Under the pieces are notes generated by a model. That model was not told the origin of the DNA and made no database searches. It was given only the letters and a program-made list of their open reading frames with translations. The position numbers were made by a program, and so were the translations under genes. 64,000 bases of DNA from Christensenellaceae bacterium Phil7 (GTDB lineage Bacteria > Bacillota > Clostridia > Christensenellales > CAG-138): assembly GCA_001940845.1 (NCBI GenBank), contig MSGV01000010.1, forward strand, positions 62,001 to 126,000, in the 5' to 3' direction. Below, in pieces: positions 36,794 to 45,795 of this stretch. Numbering within the stretch: the first letter of the stretch is position 1; each line of letters opens with the position of its first letter.

Positions 36794-36816
36794 CCCGGGA
36801 AACGGTTGACCCCGGG
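36794..36816 (-). other. CCCGGG hairpin in the hutD-mfd leader
   Basis: CCCGGG at 36794-36799 and again at 36811-36816 pair across an 11-base loop. It lies in the ~85-base leader between the promoter and the HutD-like gene. Confidence 0.5.
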
Positions 36817-36842
36817 TACATCGCGATTATTTTTCTAACATT

Positions 36843-36871
36843 ATTATATCGTAGCTGGGATAAAAACGCAA
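36843..36871 (-). promoter_or_regulatory. Sigma-A promoter of the hutD-mfd unit
   Basis: Minus strand: -35 TTGCGT (36871-36866), 17-base spacer, -10 TATAAT (36848-36843). Confidence 0.65.
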
Positions 36872-36897
36872 TCCCTGCGAAGAAAGCTTTCATTGCC
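36862..36897 (-). terminator. Terminator after the kinase-like gene
   Basis: Minus strand GGCAAT (36897-36892) and ATTGC (36872-36868) close a 19-base loop and are followed by GTTTTTATC. It overlaps the -35 box of the hutD promoter, so the two functions are packed together. Confidence 0.5.
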
Positions 36898-36901
36898 GCA
36901 A

Positions 36902-37942
36902 TCAGATCTGCATGACCTTATCTGCAAGGATGCAGCCCCTCATATCCTCCAGGAAAGCCTTCAGCTCTTCCTCATCGCCTTTGCGGCAAAGCTCCAGAAA
37001 ATTATTTTCACCATGGATCAGCTTCATTCCCCAGAAAGCATCTATGACCGCATATAGATCGGAAAAAAGCCTTCTCTCCTCATCGGAAAAGGGTCTTATC
37101 GCATTATATCCGCGAAGAAACGCATTCAGTATCGCTTCTTCATAGCCATCACCGGCGGATTCCGGGTAATCCATCAGCCTTGCTTCAAACACAGCCTGCA
37201 TTATCGCATCGCAAAACAGGATATTATCACCGCAGCGGTTAAAATCAAAGAGTCCCAGCTCGCCATCCGCATCCATATAGAGATTGCAGTCGCTTATATC
37301 GCCCTGAACGGCATAGCAGGGTCGATCCTTCAACTTCTCGAGCCTTGCCATGCGTCGCTCGTATTCGCCCATTATCGCTTCGATCACTCCTCCGAATATG
37401 TGCTTATCCAGCCCCGAAGCCGCCTCTATGAATTCATTTACAAACATCAGGTCATTCCTCTTAAACGGATTGAACAGTACCGGGCAATCCACATGGCAAT
37501 TCAGCCTTTCCGCTATATTATGCGTTTTTGCCAGCAGTGCTCCCGTCTGCTCGGATATGCGCTCATCCACCAGCTTCACTTCGCCGCATTTGAATTCCTC
37601 AACGGTTACCAATACCTCATAGCCATGAAGGGTGTATTCGGCAACAAAATGCTTTCCATTGCTGAATGCATGGGGCGTACGAATACCATTCGCCTCCAAT
37701 ATGCTGCTGAACACGCTCTGCTGCTCCATCGTTTCTTTCGTAACTCCAACTTCGTTTTTAAATTTAACAACCACCATACCGCCATCCCCAAGCTCAAGCT
37801 TCAATATCAGGCGAACCTCTTTTGAGTTAGGATCGTACTTTTCATAATGGTATCTGAGCAGCTCGCTTACCGAAACGATATTTTCATCCATTCCGTAATC
37901 CGCCAGGATCAGCATAAGATCCTTCTCATCGACATTAAACAT
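36902..37942 (-). CDS. Aminoglycoside-phosphotransferase-like kinase
   Basis: 346 residues with the APH/choline-kinase fold. The catalytic loop reads VQGDISDCNLY instead of the usual HGDxxxxN: the catalytic aspartate and asparagine are kept, the histidine is glutamine. The metal-binding LGLFDFNRCG follows. The N-lobe (residues ~45-120) has VVKF for the ATP lysine. Substrates of such homologues include choline, sugars and unknown metabolites; resistance cannot be inferred. ATG 37942 follows AAAGGAA at seven bases, and the promoter TTGACT-17-TAGAAT lies upstream. Confidence 0.82.
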   Translation of the reverse strand: MFNVDEKDLMLILADYGMDENIVSVSELLRYHYEKYDPNSKEVRLILKLELGDGGMVVVKFKNEVGVTKETMEQQSVFSSILEANGIRTPHAFSNGKHFVAEYTLHGYEVLVTVEEFKCGEVKLVDERISEQTGALLAKTHNIAERLNCHVDCPVLFNPFKRNDLMFVNEFIEAASGLDKHIFGGVIEAIMGEYERRMARLEKLKDRPCYAVQGDISDCNLYMDADGELGLFDFNRCGDNILFCDAIMQAVFEARLMDYPESAGDGYEEAILNAFLRGYNAIRPFSDEERRLFSDLYAVIDAFWGMKLIHGENNFLELCRKGDEEELKAFLEDMRGCILADKVMQI

Positions 37943-38000
37943 ACAAGATTTCCTTTCTTTTGTGTTTGTTTCAAAATGATGTAAATACATCCTCAGTATC

Positions 38001-38029
38001 ATTCTAGCCCAAAGAGACCGCTTAGTCAA
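38001..38029 (-). promoter_or_regulatory. Sigma-A promoter of the kinase-like gene
   Basis: Minus strand: -35 TTGACT (38029-38024), 17-base spacer, -10 TAGAAT (38006-38001). It is divergent from the EamA promoter 42 bases away. Confidence 0.7.
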
Positions 38030-38070
38030 TCCATCTCAACGGGATGCCGATCGGTCTGCCGAAAATCTAT

Positions 38071-38099
38071 TTGCATTTTAGCCGCGCTTACATTATAAT
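38071..38099 (+). promoter_or_regulatory. Sigma-A promoter of the EamA transporter gene
   Basis: -35 TTGCAT (38071-38076), 17-base spacer, -10 TATAAT (38094-38099), with the RBS GGAGGAAA 30 bases further on. Confidence 0.8.
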
Positions 38100-38139
38100 A
38101 GCCGGGTGAAAAAACCAAGCTCAATTTGGAGGAAATAGT

Positions 38140-39045
38140 ATGAAAAAATTGAAGAATTCGCTGCTTCTGCTGCTGGCGGCTATAATTTGGGGGGCGACAT
38201 TCGTCGCTCAGAGCGATGCAATGGCGCATATCGGACCATTTACCTTTAATTTTATACGGTTTACCATAGGAGCTTTGGTGCTGATCCCCTTTATTCCGGA
38301 GCTTTGGAAGAGGAAACGCAATGCAGTCTCTTCGCCGCTGCCAAGGGGAAGAAGCAGGATATGGCTTACCGCCGGCTGCATCTTTTGCGGTGCAGCCCTG
38401 TTTGCTGCATCCAACCTGCAACAGTTCGGCATAGCTATAGGTGATTCCGTCGGCAAGGCAGGATTTATAACTTCGCTATACATCATCCTCGTGCCCATAC
38501 TTGGAATATTTTTCAAAAAGAGGGCTTCATTCCTGGTCTGGTTGAGTGCCGGGCTTGCCCTGGTCGGGATGTACTTTCTCTGCATCAAGCAGGGCTTTGC
38601 GCTCCAGACCTCCGATATGCTTTACCTGGCATGTGCATTCTTCTTCGCAATCCATATCATACTGATCTCGATATATGCACCATATATCAGCGGTACGGCA
38701 TTGAGTGCCATACAATTCGCCGTTGCCGCATTGCTGAGCGGGATCTGTATGGTGATCTTTGAAAGGCCGAATATTCAGGCCATCCTATCCGCATATATAC
38801 CGCTGCTCTATGCAGGTGTGCTCGCCTGCGGCGTTGCCTACACGCTCCAGATAATAGGGCAGAGAGAGCTGGATCCGACGGCCGCATCGCTCATCCTGAG
38901 CCTTGAATCGGTCGTATCGGTGATCGCCGGTATGCTGATGCTCAAGCAGATGCTGACACTTCGTGAGATGATCGGCTGCATCATCATGCTGTGCGCGACA
39001 ATTCTCGCTCAGCTTCCAAAAAAATCGGCAAAAAATTTATGCTGA
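38140..39045 (+). CDS. EamA/DMT-family transporter
   Basis: 301 residues, ten predicted membrane segments in two EamA repeats (about 5-140 and 150-292). The first carries IIWGATFVAQSDAM, the second ALLYAGVLACGVAYTLQI and DPTAASLILSLESVVSVIAG, typical of drug/metabolite exporters. The substrate cannot be told from sequence. GGAGG lies seven bases before ATG 38140. The C-terminus ends with a short lysine-rich tail on the cytoplasmic side. Confidence 0.92.
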   Translation: MKKLKNSLLLLLAAIIWGATFVAQSDAMAHIGPFTFNFIRFTIGALVLIPFIPELWKRKRNAVSSPLPRGRSRIWLTAGCIFCGAALFAASNLQQFGIAIGDSVGKAGFITSLYIILVPILGIFFKKRASFLVWLSAGLALVGMYFLCIKQGFALQTSDMLYLACAFFFAIHIILISIYAPYISGTALSAIQFAVAALLSGICMVIFERPNIQAILSAYIPLLYAGVLACGVAYTLQIIGQRELDPTAASLILSLESVVSVIAGMLMLKQMLTLREMIGCIIMLCATILAQLPKKSAKNLC

Positions 39046-39068
39046 TGACAAAATAATCCGTAAAACTG

Positions 39069-39097
39069 TTGCCAAGACGTTTAATACAGAGTATAAT
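39069..39097 (+). promoter_or_regulatory. Sigma-A promoter of murC
   Basis: -35 TTGCCA (39069-39074), 17-base spacer, -10 TATAAT (39092-39097). Its leader of ~55 bases contains a GGAGG at 39106 not used by murC itself. Confidence 0.78.
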
Positions 39098-39160
39098 AAA
39101 GTATTGGAGGCGTTGTTTTTTCAAAAGCTAATCGCCCCTACCAAATGAATGAAGGTGCTT

Positions 39161-40540
39161 ATGAGCAATAATTTTAAAGCAAATGACAGAATACATTTCA
39201 TTGGGATCGGAGGCTGCTCGATGAATGGGCTGGCGCAGATCCTGAAGAGCCGCGGGTGCATCGTTGATGGCTCCGACAGGAATACCTCCCCCTTCACCGA
39301 AAGGCTCGAAGAGGTCGGAATCCCGGTTCAGATCGGACAATGTGCGCAGAATGTGCATGATTGCGATTATGTCATCTATTCCGCAGCAATAAAGCCCGAT
39401 AACCCCGAGCGCATCCGTGCGCGCGAGCTTGGCATTCCGGAGATCGAGCGCTCCGCTGCATTGGGTATGATAAGCGAGGACTACAGCGAGGTCATCGGCA
39501 TCGCCGGCTGCCATGGCAAGACCACCATCACCTCCATGCTTGCACTGATCAGCGAATTCGGCGGGCTGGACGCGACCGTTCATGTGGGAGGCATGGTCGA
39601 TTTTCTTCATGGCGGAATCAGGCTCGGCTCCCATGAGCTTTTCATAACCGAAGCCTGTGAATATGTGGAGAGCTTCCTGACGCTGCATCCGACCGTTGTG
39701 CTTATCAATAATATCGATAATGATCATCTGGACTATTTCAAGAGCTTTGATAATATCGTTAATGCATTTCGCAAATTCATTGCGCGTATGCCTGAGGATG
39801 GTCTATTGATCGGCTGCTCGGATGATGAAAACGTCCGTATGCTCATATCTGAATTCGGCGGCAGGAACATCACTTACGGGCTTGATCTGAATCATAATCC
39901 CGATTATTATCCGCAAAATATCGTTTATGATGAGCTTGGCTGTGCATCATTCGATCTTATGCGCCGTGGAGCTGTGCTGGGCCGCATAGTGCTCCACGTG
40001 CCCGGACGGCATAATATGCTTGATGCTATCGCCGCTTCCGCCGCTGCCATCGCCCATGGAGCTGAATTCCGCAATACCGCCGATGCGCTCGCAAGCTTCC
40101 ATTCAGTTAAGCGCAGATTTGAATTCTATGGCGATAATCCCAACGGCATCAAGATATTCCATGACTATGCCCATCATCCCGCCGAGATACGTGCTGCCGT
40201 TGACTGTGCGATACGCACGCCGCACCGAAAGCTTTATATCGTTTTCCAATGCAACAGCTATACTAGGGCAAGGACGCTTTTCCTGGAGCATGTGGATTGC
40301 TTCAAGGGCGCTGATCTGGTGCTCGTACCCGATATCTATCCGGGCAGAGAGATCGATGATGGCAGCGTTCATGCCCGAGATATGGTCGCAGCGATCAATG
40401 CTGAAACCGATAATGCGCTTTACATCCCAACCTTCGAGCAGATTGCCGAATATCTGCGCGAGAACGGGGAGCCGGATGATATCGTGCTGACGCTCGGCAG
40501 TGGAGATGTATATAAGAAAACCGAATTATTCCTCAAATAG
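39161..40540 (+). CDS. murC: UDP-N-acetylmuramate-L-alanine ligase (MurC)
   Basis: 459 residues with the three Mur-ligase domains: N-terminal Rossmann-like (IHFIGIGGCSMNGLA), central ATPase (GIAGCHGKTTITSML, NIDNDHLDYF), and C-terminal (HHPAEIRAAV, VLTLGSGDVYK). It joins L-alanine to UDP-MurNAc. I prefer ATG 39161, with AAGGTG just upstream, over ATG 39149, which has no RBS. The gene is alone on its transcript, away from other mur genes except murA 15 kb off. A terminator follows. Confidence 0.95.
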   Translation: MSNNFKANDRIHFIGIGGCSMNGLAQILKSRGCIVDGSDRNTSPFTERLEEVGIPVQIGQCAQNVHDCDYVIYSAAIKPDNPERIRARELGIPEIERSAALGMISEDYSEVIGIAGCHGKTTITSMLALISEFGGLDATVHVGGMVDFLHGGIRLGSHELFITEACEYVESFLTLHPTVVLINNIDNDHLDYFKSFDNIVNAFRKFIARMPEDGLLIGCSDDENVRMLISEFGGRNITYGLDLNHNPDYYPQNIVYDELGCASFDLMRRGAVLGRIVLHVPGRHNMLDAIAASAAAIAHGAEFRNTADALASFHSVKRRFEFYGDNPNGIKIFHDYAHHPAEIRAAVDCAIRTPHRKLYIVFQCNSYTRARTLFLEHVDCFKGADLVLVPDIYPGREIDDGSVHARDMVAAINAETDNALYIPTFEQIAEYLRENGEPDDIVLTLGSGDVYKKTELFLK

Positions 40541-40572
40541 CATTAAAGCTCTATGTATTCCATAGATCCCAC

Positions 40573-40597
40573 GGCTGCCTCCTCGGCAGCCTTTTCT
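40573..40597 (+). terminator. Terminator after murC
   Basis: GGCTGCC (40573-40579) and GGCAGCC (40585-40591) with a five-base loop, then TTTTCT. Confidence 0.88.
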
Positions 40598-40679
40598 AGT
40601 TTGAATGCGCTTATATGAGGCATTATTCAAGACACAAGCTCATAAGCTCTACCGAAAAAGTATTTCGGAGGCAAAAGCT

Positions 40680-42179
40680 ATGGAACTTCTTTGGAATGAA
40701 TTTGGAGTGCAGCGTCCTGTATATCGCGGCACAGCGCAAGTTGAGCTTGAAGGTGCGGTACCGCTGCCGAACAATATAAATGCAGTTGCGGAGCTTATCG
40801 ATTATTCTGCGGCGGTCGATGTGGTATCCTGCCGCACGGAGGCAGGGCAGGTGCTTGTGCAGGGCGGCATCGAGCTGCAGATCGCCGCTCTGGGTGCGGA
40901 TGAAAAGCCCTTTGCCTTCACCTCAGAATCCGATTTTACATGCAATACGCAGGCCGATGGAATTGAACTCGGAATGAATGCTGATGCGCTGCCGCTGCTC
41001 AAATCCCTTTCGCTTCGCCCCGGCAGCGCAGGCCAGCTCCAATTTGCAGCTGTGATAGATCTTGAGCTGACCGTCACTACCGCAGCGCCGATGAAAACGC
41101 TGGCCGGAATATCCGGACTTGCGGATATGGAGATGAAACAGCAGGAACTGCGAACAGCCAGAAGGGTTGAACTCGCCAATGAAACCATACGCCTTGGCGA
41201 AGAGATAAGCTCCGATGGCGTTGATGAGGTGCTCAAATATGATCTCCAGCTCTCCGTTCGCGATACAAGCATAGAAAATGGGAATGCCTGCATAAGCGGT
41301 ATGCTGCAATTCAATGCACTCTGCCGAAGCTCCGATGGCGAGCTCATGCAGCTTACGCGCAGCATTCCATTCAGAGAAAGCCTTGCGCTCAACGGCAGCT
41401 CCGATGAAATATATGCCCTTGCAGAGCTCCGGCAAACCGATGTGCATTCGCTCGGAACTGAATTTTCCCTTGTTGCGGTCGATGCCGATGTGAATTTCCG
41501 CATTTTCGGGATGCGGCGAGGCAGCCTGAATCTTCCCACGGATGCCTTCTCCCCATCGCTCGATTTCACTTGCATTCGGGAGCAGGTGCGCGTCCTGAAT
41601 TCAGAGGGCGGTGCAAGCGGTCAATATTCAGTGCGCGATAATATCAACGTTCCGGAGGGATATCCCGATATCTTCACCGCGCTTCATGCTTCAACCAACC
41701 CGATAGTGACCGGCATTGTCTTTGAAGATGGTGCTATGCATGCAGACGGACTGCTCATGACCCGCTTCGTATACCGCAGCAGCGATAATTCACTCCATTC
41801 CTTCGTGGAGGATGTGCCCTTCTCGATCAGCATGGCCGCTCCCATAGAAACAAGCTTTGTGCGCCTCAAGCTATTCGCGCAGCCCAGCATCACCGGCGGC
41901 GGCGGTAGAACTGCCCAGATAGCATTCAGCATGGATGCATGTGCCGAATTCTTTAACGAGGTGATGGTTAATGCTGTGACGGGTATAGTTGAGAATGCCT
42001 CCGGCATAGAAACCGATTCTGCATTTGCCGACGGTATCATCATCTATAATGCATGCGAGGGAGAGACTTTCTTTGATATTGCAAAGCGATTCCGAATCTC
42101 CAGCTCGGAGGTCATCGCCCTGAATCCCGATGCTGTGGAACCCATGCAGAACGGGGATAGAATATTGCTCGTCGTATAA
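40680..42179 (+). CDS. SPOCS (DUF3794) and LysM protein, SipL-like
   Basis: 499 residues. Three SPOCS/DUF3794-type beta domains (about residues 10-140, 165-290 and 310-430, each starting with patterns such as VQRPVYRGTAQVEL and IREQVRVLNSEGGASGQYSV) and a C-terminal LysM domain (about 450-499, YNACEGETFFDIAKRFRISS). This is the plan of Clostridial SipL, which works with the ATPase SpoIVA to build the spore coat basement layer. ATG 40680 lies eight bases after CGGAGG; the frame opens at 40605 without RBS. No SpoIVA is in the window. A housekeeping promoter was not seen, as expected for a mother-cell gene. Confidence 0.85.
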   Translation: MELLWNEFGVQRPVYRGTAQVELEGAVPLPNNINAVAELIDYSAAVDVVSCRTEAGQVLVQGGIELQIAALGADEKPFAFTSESDFTCNTQADGIELGMNADALPLLKSLSLRPGSAGQLQFAAVIDLELTVTTAAPMKTLAGISGLADMEMKQQELRTARRVELANETIRLGEEISSDGVDEVLKYDLQLSVRDTSIENGNACISGMLQFNALCRSSDGELMQLTRSIPFRESLALNGSSDEIYALAELRQTDVHSLGTEFSLVAVDADVNFRIFGMRRGSLNLPTDAFSPSLDFTCIREQVRVLNSEGGASGQYSVRDNINVPEGYPDIFTALHASTNPIVTGIVFEDGAMHADGLLMTRFVYRSSDNSLHSFVEDVPFSISMAAPIETSFVRLKLFAQPSITGGGGRTAQIAFSMDACAEFFNEVMVNAVTGIVENASGIETDSAFADGIIIYNACEGETFFDIAKRFRISSSEVIALNPDAVEPMQNGDRILLVV

Positions 42180-42275
42180 AAAGCTGCATAACGGATTGAT
42201 CGGCTCTGTTTTATCAATTTAATTGAAATAATTATATTTTTTTGAAATTCAGCTCGAAAAATATGTTATTTTCAT

Positions 42276-42304
42276 TTGACATCCGCGCAGTGATATGTTA
42301 TACT
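42276..42304 (+). promoter_or_regulatory. Sigma-A promoter of the 42.4-kb lipoprotein gene
   Basis: -35 TTGACA (42276-42281), 17-base spacer, -10 TATACT (42299-42304), about 67 bases before the ATG. Confidence 0.82.
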
Positions 42305-42371
42305 ATGGTAGTATTCAGTTAAGCCTGATACGAACATATCATTGAGCCGTGCGCTCAGAAAGGTCAAATCC

Positions 42372-43076
42372 ATGAAACACTCTCGACTCACCCGTATGCT
42401 TGCAGCAGGCATCATGATTGCGCTGGCAATCAGCATGATGGCTTTCATTGGATGCAGCAGCAACCCCACAGGCAATGATCCCACAAAAGCTCCTGAAAAC
42501 CCAGGCGGCGTGCAGGCTGGCAGAGGCGGCATTCCGGAAGATATCAATATAGATATCAGCGATGACGGCGCACTCAAGGATTCCAACTACTGCATCACGA
42601 TCCGCGATGGCAAGCCCTGGCTTCTTGGCTATTACACCAACGGAGATAAGATCATCGAGCAGCAGCTTCCAGATGAGTTTCTCGATGATATCAACCTCAT
42701 CCGCGTTAAGCTTTGGGATGCGGAAAAGCTCAGGATCACCTGCCTTGGCTATACAGAAACCCTTGAGGAATGGAATGATCTGAGCCAGAAGTCGAGAGGT
42801 AAGCTTCCCTGCCTGTATTATTATCAGTCTGCGGGCGTATATTGCATGTTCAATTCGACCTACAATCGTGAATACTCCGTCATCGATGAGGAGGGCAACG
42901 GCATATTCGTAGGCTTCGATGATGTCTATATGACCTACACCCCCGGCAGCGGAGAGACAATGTCGGGCGGCTTTGATGCGACCCACCTCAACATCATGGA
43001 AGGTGAGACCTTAAAGGAATCGATCATGAATAACTATTCTGCTCTCGAATCCCATGATATGGAGCCGGTTCTCTAA
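42372..43076 (+). CDS. Lipoprotein of unknown function
   Basis: 234 residues. The signal peptide ends in lipobox AFIGC (Cys about 28), followed by a P/N/G-rich linker and a globular domain of about 175 residues with four cysteines (NYCIT, ITCLGY, LPCLY, VYCMF), which could form disulfides outside the cell. I do not recognise the domain. AAAGGT lies seven bases before ATG 42372; the frame starts at 42342 without RBS. A terminator follows, so it is monocistronic. Confidence 0.82.
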   Translation: MKHSRLTRMLAAGIMIALAISMMAFIGCSSNPTGNDPTKAPENPGGVQAGRGGIPEDINIDISDDGALKDSNYCITIRDGKPWLLGYYTNGDKIIEQQLPDEFLDDINLIRVKLWDAEKLRITCLGYTETLEEWNDLSQKSRGKLPCLYYYQSAGVYCMFNSTYNREYSVIDEEGNGIFVGFDDVYMTYTPGSGETMSGGFDATHLNIMEGETLKESIMNNYSALESHDMEPVL

Positions 43077-43102
43077 GATAATGCGGCTTGAATCATAACA
43101 GT

Positions 43103-43146
43103 AAAAACCGTGCGGCATTCGCTCAAATGCGGATCGCACGGTTTTT
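43103..43146 (+). terminator. Terminator after the lipoprotein gene
   Basis: AAAAACCGTGCG (43103-43114) and CGCACGGTTTTT (43135-43146), perfect 12-base arms, followed by AT. Confidence 0.9.
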
Positions 43147-43225
43147 ATATGGATAGCTTTCATTTCCAGCCCTCGATTATGCTGCAATATGGATTTTGGA
43201 TGAACGTATACCAATAATCATCCAG

Positions 43226-43267
43226 AAAAATAGCTGCTGCAAATGCGCAGTACGCACGAGCAGCAGC
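43226..43267 (-). terminator. Terminator after the CotH-family gene
   Basis: Minus strand GCTGCTGC (43267-43260) and GCAGCAGC (43240-43233) followed by TATTTTTC. Confidence 0.75.
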
Positions 43268-43285
43268 AACCATAGCTTTCACGAA

Positions 43286-45493
43286 TCACGATATTCTCAT
43301 TGCCATGCGCATTGCCAGAAGGGCATCGGAAGCATTGATCCCATTATCCCCATCGATATCGGCAAGCCCTTCCTGCTCCGGCGTGAGCGCAGCAAGCCCC
43401 AATGCCCGGCGCATGATGATCGTAGCATCCGCAATCGTGACCCTGCCATCCATATCCACATCGCCAAGCTCATATTGTGCCGCTCCGCCGGAATAGCTCA
43501 CATTATCGACCCAAACGCAGTCGCTGCCGGAATCCACGGATGCATCCTTTGAGTACCTCCATTCAAATATATAGTTTCCGTCGCTCGGAGCGGTATATGT
43601 ATAGGTCAGCCAGTCTGTCTCCCCATATCCACTCTCCAGAACGCTGCCATTTACCACGAATCTGAATTGATCATAGCCTGATTCGCTGCTTACCCGGTAT
43701 TCAAAGCTCAGGGATTCCCCGGCAAGCATATTGATGGTCAGCTTTATTCCGGAATCAGCATTTCCCATTCCTTCTATGCTGCTCTTTCCCGCAAGCCTTC
43801 CATTTATGATCGTTCCCACAAATGGGTGAGCTTCGCCCTCTGCGGAAAATGCCAAGCTTCCTCCTTGCGCGTTCAAAGCCTGATCGAGATCTATCGCCTC
43901 CTGATTATCACCCCACTGCTCATCCAGCCATGCGATCCTGCCATTGAACCAATTCTTCAGCGAATTTATTCCATAGCTGAAATTCGTGCCCCATCTGCTA
44001 TCATTGCGGGCAGTGCTTGCAGCAAGATATGCACCCTGCTCATTCATAAGGGCCATCATCTCCGGAATGATGCTATGCCGATACTCATTATATTTTGCGA
44101 TCAACGCTTCCCGAAATTCCGGATAATCATCATAGAGATGATCGAACCATGGGCATGAGCTGTTTATGACCATGAATCCGCTCGTTCCTATTCCATTCGG
44201 ACAATCGACATAATCATTATGCTCCCAGCTCGCATTATCCCAATTCGCATTTCCGTATGCAAAATCGAAATCCCATAGAGCCGTCATATAGATGCGATCA
44301 TCCCCGCTCTGCTTGAACATATTGCAGCTCGTCTTGAGGTTTCCATCTATATTCTTGGTCAGCTCCTGCATGATGATAAAATCTATCCAGGAATCGGTAT
44401 CCACATAGCGCGTATAGCTTTCGCCGCTCGTACCAAGGATTGAATCATGAACCTGCTGCATATGATTTTCGAGATATGCGAGCATCTGCGCCTTTAAGGC
44501 CTCATCATCGGGCTCAGGCGCGCTGAGCACGAAATAATCCCTATCCTGATTTGCCCAATAGGGGCAGTTAAACCACTGATCGGAGTTGAAATCTATCTTG
44601 CCCGCGATATCCTTCTCTATCAGATAGCCGCCTGTCAGATCTTCGGCAGTGGCTTCATCGATATCTATCTTTGTACTTTCAATATCTACACGCTCCACCA
44701 GGATATAGATGCCATTGTAGCTGCCATTGAGATAGACCTCAACGAACTCGCACTTCGGTGTATATTCCATTCCATCCAGCATAAGTCCGGCCTTATAGGT
44801 TACAAAATTCCTCATCAGGCTTTGATCCGCATAGCTCGGCACGATTGCGTATTTCTTCGTCCTTGGAATATCCAGAAGCGAAGCCTTGCTGTCCAGTTTT
44901 ATGGAATAAGGCTTTTTAGGCTGTGTCCAGGAGGTATTTCCCCTTCCCTTGACCGAGCCTGTACCCACATAATCACCGCTATCGAATTGCTTTGTGCCAA
45001 GGGTGAGGCTGAAGCTTGCGGGAACCCATTCCTGCTTTCCTATATTGCTGAATGGGATATCCGTGCTGATATCAAGCCTGGGCAGGCTTGCGGCCACCGC
45101 ATATATGCCAACTCCATAGAAATCGCTCTCCGGTATAGATTCGCCATTCGTGCAATCGAACGTGAAGCGCATACTTCCATCCGCATTGGATACGATATTT
45201 GCATGCTCATCCGAATTCGGAAAAAAGCTTGAAAAGCTCTCGCTATAGCTCCAGCCCTCTCCAAAGTTTATTGTGAAGCTTAGCTGCTTCGTCTCAAGAA
45301 AAGTCAGCATTCCGTACCGGCGGTCTGCACGAACTGACATATCCCCCGGTACGAGCTCGATCCCATCCGAAATATCCGGCTCCAGAATCAGCATTTCTGC
45401 CTCTAAACTCTCCGCTCGTGCAATCGGATATACCGCCGATATGATGAATATCGCAGCCAATACCAGTCCAAGTAGTTTGATTGATTTTTTCAT
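43286..45493 (-). CDS. Secreted CotH-family kinase-like protein with dockerin
   Basis: 735 residues. Signal peptide (about 1-27), a beta-rich part, then a CotH kinase domain (about 130-480) with GRGNTSWTQPKKPYSIKLD, YILVERVDI and the active-site-like LWDFDFAYGN. Next is a beta-sandwich-like module (about 555-675, FEYRVSSESGYDQF, SDCVWVDN) and a C-terminal dockerin (677-735) with two calcium loops (DVDMDGRVTIAD, DIDGDNGINASD). CotH in Bacillus phosphorylates coat proteins; here a cell-surface or cellulosome-like setting is implied by the dockerin. AGGAGG lies seven bases before ATG 45493. The neighbour at 45796 has the same C-terminal modules. Confidence 0.9.
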   Translation of the reverse strand: MKKSIKLLGLVLAAIFIISAVYPIARAESLEAEMLILEPDISDGIELVPGDMSVRADRRYGMLTFLETKQLSFTINFGEGWSYSESFSSFFPNSDEHANIVSNADGSMRFTFDCTNGESIPESDFYGVGIYAVAASLPRLDISTDIPFSNIGKQEWVPASFSLTLGTKQFDSGDYVGTGSVKGRGNTSWTQPKKPYSIKLDSKASLLDIPRTKKYAIVPSYADQSLMRNFVTYKAGLMLDGMEYTPKCEFVEVYLNGSYNGIYILVERVDIESTKIDIDEATAEDLTGGYLIEKDIAGKIDFNSDQWFNCPYWANQDRDYFVLSAPEPDDEALKAQMLAYLENHMQQVHDSILGTSGESYTRYVDTDSWIDFIIMQELTKNIDGNLKTSCNMFKQSGDDRIYMTALWDFDFAYGNANWDNASWEHNDYVDCPNGIGTSGFMVINSSCPWFDHLYDDYPEFREALIAKYNEYRHSIIPEMMALMNEQGAYLAASTARNDSRWGTNFSYGINSLKNWFNGRIAWLDEQWGDNQEAIDLDQALNAQGGSLAFSAEGEAHPFVGTIINGRLAGKSSIEGMGNADSGIKLTINMLAGESLSFEYRVSSESGYDQFRFVVNGSVLESGYGETDWLTYTYTAPSDGNYIFEWRYSKDASVDSGSDCVWVDNVSYSGGAAQYELGDVDMDGRVTIADATIIMRRALGLAALTPEQEGLADIDGDNGINASDALLAMRMAMRIS

Positions 45494-45525
45494 CTTTTAC
45501 CTCCTAAAGCTTGTTCGTTATTTAT

Positions 45526-45554
45526 ATTATAGTACATCATCCAAACTATGGCAA
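45526..45554 (-). promoter_or_regulatory. Sigma-A promoter of the CotH-family gene
   Basis: Minus strand: -35 TTGCCA (45554-45549), 17-base spacer, -10 TATAAT (45531-45526). The 150 bases between it and the opposing promoter hold nothing recognisable. Confidence 0.8.
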
Positions 45555-45712
45555 GCCATCCATTTCGGATTTTACCCCGTTTCCACCCATTTCGATTTTA
45601 TATTTCCTTGTTTTATCCATAAATCGTTCAAGATTTCAGTGAATTTTCCGTTCCTCACCGATCTATCTGCCTCAATATTTTATTAAATACGCAAAAAACA
45701 TGCTATGGTATA

Positions 45713-45741
45713 TTGACCTTATGGCAAAAATTTGATAATAT
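45713..45741 (+). promoter_or_regulatory. Sigma-A promoter of the subtilase gene
   Basis: -35 TTGACC (45713-45718), 17-base spacer, -10 TAATAT (45736-45741), about 55 bases before the ATG. Confidence 0.7.
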
Positions 45742-45795
45742 AGGTATTGAATGTTCCCGAGAGGAGCCAACGAAAAAACAGGAGGATAACATAAC

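Noticed and set aside
43286-45493. CotH-family gene as a spore-coat gene like Bacillus cotH
   Set aside because: The signal peptide and dockerin point to secretion and surface assembly, and the promoter is of the sigma-A type rather than a mother-cell type.
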